A DNA stretch of 64,000 bases, taken from positions 62,001 to 126,000 of the forward strand of contig NC_031472.1 in assembly GCF_000006565.2 (NCBI RefSeq). Reading direction: 5' to 3'. The position numbers and the translations under genes were made by a program. Position 1 is the stretch's first letter. Each line of letters begins with the position of its first letter. This document shows positions 14,378 to 26,420 of this stretch, in pieces. The notes beneath the pieces were generated by a model that was not told the origin of the DNA, did no database searches, and saw only the letters and a list, made by a program, of their open reading frames with translations. Source of the stretch: Toxoplasma gondii ME49 (Eukaryota; Apicomplexa; Conoidasida; Eucoccidiorida; Sarcocystidae).

Positions 14378-15863
14378 GCCGCCACTCTCAAAACGTCGAC
14401 GGTTCATGGCAGAGCGGTGTCTGACCTCTGGGTGTCACCTGCGGCGGAACCTAGACATCGCTACACTCTCCACACACCTCTTCCGACGCGAGCCCACAAA
14501 CCCTCAACACGTAACCTCCATCACGGGTAGTCGCTGCATGGCCTGACGTCCCAGTCGAACTACAAGACCGGTTCTCTCATTCTCGCTCACTTGCGCTTCC
14601 TGTCAACAAGCAGCCACGCCGGAAAACCACCTGCCAATCACACACAGCGAAGCACTTCTCACCCGGCCCTCCATCCACCACCCCCACGCCCTCATCCCAC
14701 CCCGCAACCTGTGGCGCCGCCAATCGCAACACGTCGGCAGTTCGTGCCAGAGTGATGTCGGACCTCTGGCTGGCGGCCGCGCCGCAAATCAAACATGGAC
14801 ATGCCGCACGCACATTGCCTCCGCTGCCACCTAGCAATACCTCCTCGCGATCACCCCATCAGCAGTAGTCTCGACGCTACGTGGTGCGGCAGTTGCCACG
14901 AGACACACCACACGCCATCGCGGCCTTTCGCTCTCTCACCTCCCGCGCCTGGCCAATACGCCCGACCATCTCCCAGACAGACTGCATAGCGACGCACAAC
15001 CAATAATCTCTCACCCATCCGCGCAGGTGCGGGACGAGTCGCATACCATACAACGGCCGGCCCAGGTGGCGCCGCCACTCTCAAAACGTCGACGGTTCAT
15101 GGCAGAGCGGTGTCTGACCTCTGGGTGTCACCTGCGGCGGAACCTAGACATCGCTACACTCTCCACACACCTCTTCCGACGCGAGCCCACAAACCCTCAA
15201 CACGTAACCTCCATCACGGGTAGTCGCTGCATGGCCTGACGTCCCAGTCGAACTACAAGACCGGTTCTCTCATTCTCGCTCACTTGCGCTTCCTGTCAAC
15301 AAGCAGCCACGCCGGAAAACCACCTGCCAATCACACACAGCGAAGCACTTGCCGCCACTCTCAAAACGTCGACGGTTCATGGCAGAGCGGTGTCTGACCT
15401 CTGGGTGTCACCTGCGGCGGAACCTAGACATCGCTACACTCTCCACACACCTCTTCCGACGCGAGCCCACAAACCCTCAACACGTAACCTCCATCACGGG
15501 TAGTCGCTGCATGGCCTGACGTCCCAGTCGAACTACAAGACCGGTTCTCTCATTCTCGCTCACTTGCGCTTCCTGTCAACAAGCAGCCACGCCGGAAAAC
15601 CACCTGCCAATCACACACAGCGAAGCACTTCTCACCCGGCCCTCCATCCACCACCCCCACGCCCTCATCCCACCCCGCAACCTGTGGCGCCGCCAATCGC
15701 AACACGTCGGCAGTTCGTGCCAGAGTGATGTCGGACCTCTGGCTGGCGGCCGCGCCGCAAATCAAACATGGACATGCCGCACGCACATTGCCTCCGCTGC
15801 CACCTAGCAATACCTCCTCGCGATCACCCCATCAGCAGTAGTCTCGACGCTACGTGGTGCGCC
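14378..15863. repeat. Recent internal duplication in the satellite (280-bp and 973-bp offsets)
   Basis: Bases 14,378-14,890 reappear at 15,351-15,863 with no difference that I can see, while the intermediate copy starting about 15,071 runs identically only to 15,349. At 15,349/15,350 the A monomer is cut within CGAAGCACTT and the sequence jumps back to GCCGCCACTCTCAAAACG of a B monomer, producing a direct 280-bp tandem duplication. Other neighbouring copies differ by several percent, so this is either a very recent slippage or crossover event or an assembly artefact. Confidence 0.85.
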
Positions 15864-18800
15864 ACTTGCCTGGAGACACAGAACACGCCCCCGCGTCCTT
15901 TTCTTCGCTTACCTCCAGCGCCTGAACAATACACCCAACAATCTCGCAGACAGACTGCATAGCGACACACAACCAATAACTCCTCACCCATCCGCGCAGG
16001 AAGAGGATGACTCTCATACGGGAAAAACACAGGACCATGTGGGGCCGCCCCACGCCACAAGGGACGTATTCCGAAACGAGTGAACTAGCAGCATGCTCTT
16101 GGGCACACGGATTGGCCCACGTATCCCAGGCCGGACACGCAGTCTCCAACGGATACAGAAAACACGCCATCGAGACGAGGGTACAAGTTGTCGTTTCTCC
16201 ACGGAGTCGTACTCGCCTCCAACGATAAAAGATTCTACATCGTTCTCCTTTATATTCCCTTCCTGTACCGCCGTTGCCACGGCGTGAAAGCACTGGACAT
16301 TGACACAGCCTGCGGCAGGCAATACAGCGATAGTATCTTACAACGTACCCCAGACTGTTACAACCTCCTGAGAGCTGTGGCGCCACCAAACGCAACACGT
16401 CGACAGATCGTGCCAGAGTGATGTGGGACCTCAGGCTGGCGGCCGCGCCGCAAATGAAAAACGGACCTGCCGCCCGCACAGTGCCTCCGCCGCCAGTTAA
16501 CTACACCACACCGCGGTGACCCCATCACCAGCAGTCTCTACGCTACGTGGTGCGGCAGTTGCCACGAAACACAGAACACGCCCCCGCGTCCTTTTCCTCG
16601 CTTACCTCCTGTGCCTGACCAATACGCCCAACCATCTCGCAGACAGATTGCATAGCGACACACACCCAATAATCTCTGACACATCCGCGCAGGTACGCGA
16701 CGAGTCGCATACCAGACAACGGCCGGCCCAGGTGGCGCCGCCACTCTCGACACGTCGACACTTCGTGCCAGAACGACGTCGGACCTCTGGGTGGCACCTG
16801 CGGCGGAACCTAGACATCGGTACACCGCCCACACAGCGCTTCCGACGCGAGCCCACAAACCCTCAACACGTAACCTCCATCACGGGTAGTCTCTGCATGG
16901 CCTGACATCCGAGTCGAAATACGAAACCCGCTCTCCCATTCTCGCTCACTTTCTCATCCTGTCAACGAGCAGCCACGCCGGACAACCACCTGCCAATCAC
17001 ACACAACGACGCACTTCTCACCCGGCCCTCCATCCACCACCCCCCACGCCCTCATCCCACCCCGCAACCTGTGGCGCCGCCAAACGCAACACGTCGGCAG
17101 TTCGTGCCACGGTGATGTCGGACCTGTGGCTGGCGGACGCGCTGCAAATGAAGCACGGATATCCGCCCGCACAGTGCCTCCGCCGCCAGCGAACTACACC
17201 TCTTCGCGGTGACCCAAGCAGCAGTAGACTCTACGCTCCGTGGTGCGGCAGTTGCCACGAGACACAGAACACGCCACCGCGTCCTTTTGCTCTCTTGCCG
17301 CCCGGCTCTGAAGAACACGCCAAACCATCTCCCAGACAGACTGCATAGCGACACACAACCAATAACCTCTCACTCCGCCGCGCATGCATGTGACGAGTGG
17401 CATACCACGAGCCAGCCGAACCATGTGGCGGCGCCACACATAACAAGCTGCGAATTCGGAAACGAGAGAACTCGCATCATGCTCTTGGGCACACGGATTG
17501 GCCCACGCATCCCAGGTAGGTCACGCAGTCTCTGACCGATACCCAATGCACGTCATCGCGGAGATCCTACCAGATGTAGTCTCTCCCTTGGATCGTATTC
17601 GCCCCCAAAGACAAAACACGTTCCATTGGTCTCTCTCACTTTCTCCTCCTGTACACGAGGCCCCACGGCGTGAAAGCACTGGACATTGACACACACTCCG
17701 GCACGCTATACGGCGATAACATCTCAAACAGTGCCTCAGACGGGTGGAGCAGCCCAACACCGGTCGCGCCGTCACTCCCAACACGTCAGCAGTTCGTGCC
17801 AGAGTGATGTCGGACCCCTGGCTGGCGGCCGCGCCGCAAATGAAACATGGACCTGCCGCCCGCACAGTGCATCCGCCGCCAGCTGACAACACCCCATCGC
17901 TATGACCCCATCAGCTGTAGTCCCTACGTGGTGCGCCACTTGTCTCGAGACACAGAACACGCCCTCGCGTCCTTTTCTTTGCTTACCTCCCGCGCCTGAA
18001 CAATACGCCCACCCATCTCCCAGACAGACTGCATAGCGACACACAACCAATAACCTCTCACTCCGCCGCGCATACATGCGACGAGTCGCATACCATACAA
18101 CGGCCGGACCATGTGGCGCCGCCACACTCGACAAGTCGATAAATCGTGCTAGGAAGACAACGGACCTCTGGCTGTCACCTGCGGCGGAACCTAGACATCG
18201 CTACACTCTCCACACACCTCTTCCGACGCGAGCCCACAAACCCTCAACACGTAACCTCCATCACGGGTAGTCGCTGCATGGCCTGACGTCCCAGTCGAAC
18301 TACAAGACCGGTTCTCCCATTCTCGCTCACTCTCGCTTCCTGTCAACGAGCAGCCACTCCGGAAATCCACCTGCCAATCACACACAACGACGCACTTCTC
18401 ACCCGGCCCTCCATCCACCACCCCCCACACCCTCATCCCACCCCGCAACCTGTGGCGTCGCCAAACGCAACACGTCGGCAGTACGTGCCAGAGTGATGTC
18501 GGACCCCTGGCTGGCGGCCGCGCCGCAAATGAAACATGGACCTGCCGCCCGCACAGTGCATCCGCCGCCAGCTGACAACACCCCATCGCGGTGACCGCAA
18601 CAGCAATGGTCTCTACGTGGTGCGCCACTTGCCTCGAGACACAGAACACGCCCTCGCGTCCTTTTCCTCGCTTACCTCCCGCGCCTGAACAATACGCCCA
18701 CCCATCTCCCAGACAGACTGCATAGCGACACACAACCAATAACCTCTCACTCCGCCGCGCATACATGCGACGAGTCGCACACAACGAACTAGCCGAACCT

Positions 18801-19515
18801 TGTGGCGGCGCCACACATAACAAGCTGCGAATTCGGAAACGAGAGAACTCGCATCATGCTCTTGGGCACACGGATTGGCCCACGCATGCCAGGCAGGTCA
18901 CGCAGTCTCTAACGGATACAGAAAACACGTCATCGCGGAGATCCTACCAGATGTAGTCTCTCCCTTGGATCGTATTCGCCCCCAAAGACAAAACACGTTC
19001 CATTGGTCTCTCTCACTTTCTCCTCCTGTACACGAGGCCCCACGGCGTGAAAGCACTGGACATTGGCACACACTCCGGCACGCTATACGGCGATAACATC
19101 TCAAACAGTGCCTCAGACAGCTGGACTCTCTTAACCTCGATCACGCCGCCACGCGCAACACGTCCACAGATCGTGCCAGAGTGCCCTCGGACCCTGGGTG
19201 TCACCTGCGCTTCAACAGTAACATGGAGACACCGCCCGCCCAGTCTCTCCGACGCTGGCTGGCGACTGTCCACCGCGGTGACCCCATCAGCAGTAGTCTC
19301 TACGTGGTGCGAAGGTTGCCTCGAGACACAGAACACGCGCTCGTGTCCGACCTGCCTTAAGTTCAGCGGCTGAACAACATGACCATCCAGATATAGGACC
19401 CACTGCTCAACGACAGAAGCCCAATCACCTCCCACGCGTTTGCCCATGTTCTGGACGACTCTCAAAATACAGGACACGCCCGTGCGTCGCTCCCCTGCCT
19501 TACCTCCAGCGGCTG
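15864..19515. repeat. Mosaic satellite zone, second part (C, A, B, A, C, A, B, A, C, D)
   Basis: Monomer starts can be followed at about 16,035 (C), 16,378 (A), 16,733 (B), 17,071 (A), 17,423 (C), 17,765 (A), 18,110 (B), 18,453 (A), 18,800 (C) and 19,142 (D). The D copy, recognised by CACGCGCAACACGTCCACAG and GTGTCACCTGCGCTTCAACA, is followed near 19,455 by a jump back into mid-monomer sequence (ACACGCCCGTGCGTCGCTCC). The region is a transition between the A/B and C/D higher-order families. It contains no gene that I can support. Confidence 0.8.
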
Positions 19516-20284
19516 NNNNNNNNNNNNNNNNNNNNNNNNNNNNNNNNNNNNNNNNNNNNNNNNNNNNNNNNNNNNNNNNNNNNNNNNNNNNNNNNNNNNN
19601 NNNNNNNNNNNNNNNNNNNNNNNNNNNNNNNNNNNNNNNNNNNNNNNNNNNNNNNNNNNNNNNNNNNNNNNNNNNNNNNNNNNNNNNNNNNNNNNNNNNN
19701 NNNNNNNNNNNNNNNNNNNNNNNNNNNNNNNNNNNNNNNNNNNNNNNNNNNNNNNNNNNNNNNNNNNNNNNNNNNNNNNNNNNNNNNNNNNNNNNNNNNN
19801 NNNNNNNNNNNNNNNNNNNNNNNNNNNNNNNNNNNNNNNNNNNNNNNNNNNNNNNNNNNNNNNNNNNNNNNNNNNNNNNNNNNNNNNNNNNNNNNNNNNN
19901 NNNNNNNNNNNNNNNNNNNNNNNNNNNNNNNNNNNNNNNNNNNNNNNNNNNNNNNNNNNNNNNNNNNNNNNNNNNNNNNNNNNNNNNNNNNNNNNNNNNN
20001 NNNNNNNNNNNNNNNNNNNNNNNNNNNNNNNNNNNNNNNNNNNNNNNNNNNNNNNNNNNNNNNNNNNNNNNNNNNNNNNNNNNNNNNNNNNNNNNNNNNN
20101 NNNNNNNNNNNNNNNNNNNNNNNNNNNNNNNNNNNNNNNNNNNNNNNNNNNNNNNNNNNNNNNNNNNNNNNNNNNNNNNNNNNNNNNNNNNNNNNNNNNN
20201 NNNNNNNNNNNNNNNNNNNNNNNNNNNNNNNNNNNNNNNNNNNNNNNNNNNNNNNNNNNNNNNNNNNNNNNNNNNNNNNNNNNN
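19516..20284. other. assembly gap (Ns)
   Basis: 769 undetermined bases inside the satellite. The sequence before the gap (to 19,515) is nearly identical to 22,460-23,216, whose continuation at 23,217-23,528 suggests what part of the gap may contain. The first bases after the gap carry an extra C in CCTCCCAGCGGCTG compared with all other copies, typical of contig-end error. Confidence 0.99.
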
Positions 20285-21250
20285 GCCCGCGTGTCCGCCC
20301 TCCCTTACCTCCCAGCGGCTGAACAACACACACAGCCATATCGCAGACGCACTCGCAACGACACAAAACCAATCACCTCCCACGTGTTCGCCCATATTCT
20401 CGACGACTCTCATGACATAGAACGGCCGGACCATCTGGCGCCGCCAGAAGCAACAAGCCGCGTATTCGGAAACGAGTGAACTCGGAGCGTTTGCTTCGAC
20501 AAACGGATTGGCCCACACATCCCAGGCCGGTCACGCAGTCTCTAACGGATACAGAAAACACGTCATCGCGGAGACCTTACCACCTGTAGTGTCCCCATGG
20601 GGTCGTTTTCGCCTCCAAAGATACAACATGCTACATCGTTCTCTCTCACTTCCTCTTCCTGTCCAACAGACGCCAGGGCACACAGTCACTAGACATTGAC
20701 ACAGACTGCAGTAGGCAATGCAGTGAGAATATGTTACAACGTACCCCAGACTGTTACAAACCTCCTGACAGCTGTGGCGCCGCCACGCGCAACACGTCGG
20801 CTGTCCGTGCCATAGTGGCGTCGGACCCCTGGGTGTCACCTGCGCTTCAACAGTAACATGCACAGACCGTCCGCACAGTGCCTCCGACGCCACCTGACGA
20901 CTGTCCACCGCGGTGACTCCATCATCGGTGGTCTCTACGCTCTGCGCCAGACGTCTGAAAACACACAACACGCCCGCGTGTCCGCCCTCCCTTACCTCCA
21001 GCGGCTGAACAACACACACAGCCATATCGCAGACGCACTCGCAACGACACAAAACCAATCACCTCCCACGTGTTCGCCCATATTCTCGACGACTCTCATG
21101 ACATAGAACGGCCGGACCATCTGGCGCCGCCAGAAGCAACAAGCCGCTTATTCGGAAACGAGTGAACTCGGAGCGTTTGCTTCGACAAACGGATTGGCCC
21201 ACACATCCCAGGCCGGTCACGCAGTCTCTAACGGATACAGAAAACACGTC
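20285..21250. repeat. Satellite array 2, first block: 686-bp C/D dimer
   Basis: C begins at 20,434 (TCTGGCGCCGCCAGAAGCAA, 339 bp) and D at 20,773 (TGTGGCGCCGCCACGCGCAA, 347 bp); the next C begins at 21,120, giving a 686-bp unit. D aligns with monomer A, and C shares a more limited resemblance with B, so the same odd/even dimer architecture underlies both arrays. From about 21,260 the C monomer switches to the variant found at 17.5 and 18.9 kb. Confidence 0.9.
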
Positions 21251-23528
21251 ATCGCGGAGATCCTACCAGATGTAGTCTCTCCCTTGGATCGTATTCGCCC
21301 CCAAAGACAAAACACGTTCCATTGGTCTCTCTCACTTTCTCCTCCTGTACACGAGGCCCCACGGCGTGAAAGCACTGGACATTGACACACACTCCGGCAC
21401 GCTATACGGCGATAACATCTCAAACAGTGCCTCAGACGGGTGGATCAGCCCAACACCGGTCGCGCCGTCACTCCCAACACGTCAGCAGTTCGTGCCAGAG
21501 TGATGTCGGACCCCTGGCTGGCGGCCGCGCCGCAAATGAAACATGGACCTGCCGCCCGCACAGTGCATCCGCCGCCAGCTGACAACACCCCATCGCTATG
21601 ACCCCATCAGCTGTAGTCCCTACGTGGTGCGCCACTTGCCTCGAGACACAGAACACGCCCTCGCGTCCTTTTCTTCGCTTACCTCCCGCGCCTGAACAAT
21701 ACGCCCACCCGCCTCGCAGACACACTGCACCGAGACACACAACCAATAACCTCTCACCCATCCGCGCACGTACGCGACGAGTCGCATACCATACAACGGC
21801 CGGACCATGTGGCGCCGTCACACTCGACAAGTCGATAAATCGTGCTAGGAAGACAACGGACCTCTGGCTGTCACCTGCGGCGGAACCTAGACATTGCTAC
21901 ACCGCCCACACAGCGCTTCCGACGCGAGCCCACAAACCCTCAACACGTAACCTCCATCACGGGTAGTCTCTGCATGGCCTGACGTCCGAGTCGAACTACG
22001 AAACCCGCTCTCCCATTCTCGCTCACTCTCGCTTCCTGTCAACAAGCCGCCACGCCGGAAAACCACCTGCCAATCACACACAACGACGCACTTCTCACCC
22101 GGCCCTCCATCCACCACCCCCCACGCCCTCATCCCACCCCGCAACCTGTGGCGTCGCCAAACGCAACACGTCGGCAGTACGTGCCAGAGTGATGTCGGAC
22201 CCCTGGCTGGCGGCCGCGCCGCAAATGAAACATGGACCTGCCGCCCGCACAGTGCATCCGCCGCCAGCCGACAACACCCCATCGCGGTAACCGCAACAGC
22301 AATGGTCTCTACGCTCCGTGGTGCGGCAGTTGCCTCGAGACACAAGACACGCCACCACGTCCTTTTCCTCGCTTACCTCCCGCGCCTGAACAATACGCCC
22401 GACCATCTCCCAGACAGACTGCACAGCGACGCACAACCAATAACCTCTCACTCCGCCGCGCATACATGCGACGAGTCGCACACAACGAACTAGCCGAACC
22501 ATGTGGCGGCGCCACACATAACAAGCTGCGAATTCGGAAACGAGAGAACTCGCATCATGCTCTTGGGCACACGGATTGGCCCACGCATGCCAGGCAGGTC
22601 ACGCAATCTCTGACCGATACCCAATGCACGTCATCGCGGAGATCCTACCAGATGTAGTCTCTCCCTTGGATCGTATTCGCCCCCAAAGACAAAACACGTT
22701 CCATTGGTCTCTCTCACTTTCTCCTCCTGTACACGAGGCCCCACGGCGTGAAAGCACTGGACATTGGCACACACTCCGGCACGCTATACGGCGATAACAT
22801 CTCAAACAGTGCCTCAGACAGCTGGACTCTCTTAACCTCGATCGCGCCGCCACGCGCAACACGTCCATAGATCGTGCCAGAGTGCCCTCGGACCCTGGGT
22901 GTCACCTGCGCTTCAACAGTAACATGGAGACACCGCCCGCACAGTCTCTCCGACGCTGGCTGGCGACTGTCCACCGCGGTGACCCCATCAGCAGTAGTCT
23001 CTACGTGGTGCGAAGGTTGCCTCGAGACACAGAACACGCGCTCGTGTCCGACCTGCCTTAAGTTCAGCGGCTGAACAACATGACCATCCAGATATAGGAC
23101 CCACTGCTCAACGACAGAAGCCCAATCACCTCCCACGCGTTTGCCCATGTTCTGGACGACTCTCAAAATACAGGACACGCCCGTGCGTCGCTCCCCTGCC
23201 TTACCTCCAGCGGCTGAACAACACACCGAGCCACATCGCAAACGCACTAGCGAACACATTCTGTAACGCACGTCCCTCGCGTTCGCGCATGTTCTCGACG
23301 ACTCCCATAACACAGAACCGCCACCCCATGTTGCGTCGCCACGCGCAACGCGTCCGCAGTTCCTGCCAGACAGCGTCCGACCCCCGGGTGTCACCTGCGC
23401 CGCAAATGAAACATCGACAGATCGTCCGCACAGTGCCTCCGACGCCACCTGACGACTGTCCACCGCGGTGACTCCATCATCGGTGGTCTCTACGCTCTGC
23501 GCCAGACGTCTGAAAACACACAACACGC
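21250..23528. repeat. Mosaic satellite zone, third part, including a copy of the 18.7-19.5 kb segment
   Basis: After the hybrid C monomer the order is A (about 21,466), B (21,808), A (22,150), C (22,502), D (22,845) and a further D-class copy near 23,325. The stretch 22,460-23,216 is almost identical to 18,765-19,515, with scattered single-base differences such as CCGCCCGC versus CCGCCCGCC near the D monomer. It therefore represents a duplicated block larger than a single dimer. No gene is supported. Confidence 0.85.
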
Positions 23529-26420
23529 CCGCGTGTCCGCCCTCCCTTACCTCCAGCGGCTGAACAACACACACAGCCATATCGCAGACGCACTCGCAAC
23601 GACACAAAACCAATCACCTCCCACGTGTTCGCCCATATTCTCGACGACTCTCATGACATAGAACGGCCGGACCATCTGGCGCCGCCAGAAGCAACAAGCT
23701 GCTTATTCGGAAACGAGTGAACTCGGAGCGTTTGCTTCGACAAACGGATTGGCCCACACATCCCAGGCCGGTCACGCAGTCTCTAACGGATACAGAAAAC
23801 ACGTCATCGCGGAGACCTTACCACCTGTAGTGTCCCCATGGGGTCGTTTTCGCCTCCAAAGATACAACATGCTACAGCGTTCTCTCTCACTTCCTCTTCC
23901 TGTCCAACAGACGCCAGGGCACACAGTCACTAGACATTGACACAGACTGCAGTAGGCAATGCAGTGAGAATATGTTACAACGTACGCCAGACTATTACAA
24001 ACCTCCTGACAGCTGTGGCGCCGCCACGCGCAACACGTCGACAGTCCGTGCCATAGTGCCGTCGGACCCCTGGGTGTCACCTGCGCTTCAACAGTAACAT
24101 GCACAGACCGTCCGCACAGTGCCTCCGACGCCACCTGACGACTGTCCACCGCGGTGACTCCATCATCGGTGGTCTCTACGCTCTGCGCCAGACGTCTGAA
24201 AACACACAACACGCCCGCGTGTCCGCCCTCCCTTACCTCCAGCGGCTGAACAACACACACAGCCATATCGCAGACGCACTCGCAACGACACAAAACCAAT
24301 CACCTCCCACGTGTTCGCCCATATTCTCGACGACTCTCATGACATAGAACGGCCGGACCATCTGGCGCCGCCAGAAGCAACAAGCCGCGTATTCGGAAAC
24401 GAGTGAACTCGGAGCGTTTGCTTCGACAAACGGATTGGCCCACACATCCCAGGCCGGTCACGCAGTCTCTAACGGATACAGAAAACACGTCGTCGCAGAG
24501 ATCCTACCAGATGTAGTCTCTCCCTTGGATCGTATTCGCCCCCAAAGACAAAACACGTTCCATTGGTCTCTCTCACTTTCTCCTCCTGTCCAACAGACGC
24601 CAGGGCACACAATCACTAGACATTGACACAGACTGCAGTAGGCAATGCTGTGAGAATATGTTACAACGTACGCCAGACTATTACAAACCTCCTGACAGCT
24701 GTGGCGCCGCCACGCGCAACACGTCGACAGTCCGTGCCATAGTGGCGTCGGACCCCTGGGTGTCACCTGCGCTTCAACAGTAACATGCACAGACCGCCCG
24801 CACAGTGCCTCCGACGCCACCTGACGACTGTCTACCGCGGTGACTCCATCATCGGTGGTCTCTACGCTCTGCGCCAAACATCTGAAAACACACAACACGC
24901 CCGCGTGTCCGCCCTCCCTTACCTCCAGCGGCTGAACAACACACACAGCCATATCGCAAACGCACTAGCAAGGACACAAAACCAATCACCTCCCACGTGT
25001 TCGCCCATATTCTCGACGACTCTCATGACATAGAACGGCCGGACCATCTGGCGCCGCCAGAAGCAACAAGCCGCGTATTCGGAAACGAGTGAACTCGGAG
25101 CGTTTGCTTCGACAAACGGATTGGCCCACACATCCCAGGCCGGTCACGCAGTCTCTAACGGATACAGAAAACACGTCATCGCGGAGACCTTACCACCTGT
25201 AGTGTCCCCATGGGGTCGTTTTCGCCTCCAAAGATACAACATGCTACATCGTTCTCTCTCACTTCCTCTTCCTGTCCAACAGACGCCAGGGCACACAATC
25301 ACTAGACATTGACACAGACTGCAGTAGGCAATGCAGTGAGAATATGTTACAACGTACCCCAGACTGTTACAAACCTCCTGACAGCTGTGGCGCCGCCACG
25401 CGCAACACGTCGGCTGTCCGTGCCATAGTGGCGTCGGACCCCTGGGTGTCACCTGCGCTTCAACAGTAACATGCACAGACCGTCCGCACAGTGCCTCCGA
25501 CGCCACCTGACGACTGTCTACCGCGGTGACTCCATCATCGGTGGTCTCTACGCTCTGCGCCAGACGTCTGAAAACACACAACACGCCCGCGTGTCCGCCC
25601 TCCCTTACCTCCAGCGGCTGAACAACACACACAGCCATATCGCAGACGCACTCGCAACGACACAAAACCAATCACCTCCCACGTGTTCGCCCATATTCTC
25701 GACGACTCTCATGACATAGAACGGCCGGACCATCTGGCGCCGCCAGAAGCAACAAGCTGCGTATTCGGAAACGAGTGAACTCGGAGCGTTTGCTTCGACA
25801 AACGGATTGGCCCACACATCCCAGGCCGGTCACGCAGTCTCTAACGGATACAGAAAACACGTCATCGCGGAGACCTTACCACCTGTAGTGTCCCCATGGG
25901 GTCGTTTTCGCCTCCAAAGATACAACATGCTACATCATTCTCTCTCACTTCCTCTTCCTGTCCAACAGACGCCAGGGCACACAATCACTAGACATTGACA
26001 CAGACTGCAGTAGGCAATGCAGTGAGAATATGTTACAACGTACGCCAGACTATTACAAACCTCCTGACAGCTGTGGCGCCGCCACGCGCAACACACCGAC
26101 AGTCCGTGCCATAGTGCCGCCGGACCCCTGGGTGTCACCTGCGCTTCAACAGTTACATGCACAGACCGCCCGCACAGTGCCTCCGACGCCACCTGACGAC
26201 TGTCCATCGCTGTCGCCCCATCAGACGTGTTCACGTCGCGATGGGGGTTTTGGCTCGAAATACAAAAGATACCCGCACATCGTTTTTTTTCTCTTAGCAT
26301 CCGTGGCTGAACAACACGCTCAACCATCTCCCAGACATGCTGCACAACGACACACAACCAACAACGTCTCAGGCATCCGCGCATGCACTCGACGACTCTC
26401 ATACCACGCACCAGCCGAAC
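23529..26420. repeat. Satellite array 2, second block: four C/D dimers of exactly 686 bp
   Basis: C monomers start at 23,675, 24,361, 25,047 and 25,733, each exactly 686 bp apart, and the copies differ by only a few bases (for example CATCGTTCTC, CAGCGTTCTC and CATCATTCTC at equivalent places). The lack of any indel between copies contrasts with the 689-695-bp spread in array 1 and suggests more recent amplification. The last copy begins to diverge after about 26,200. Confidence 0.92.

Noticed and set aside
19013..20518. 501-, 326- and 290-codon frames
   Set aside because: They run through the gap of undetermined bases and are not real open frames.
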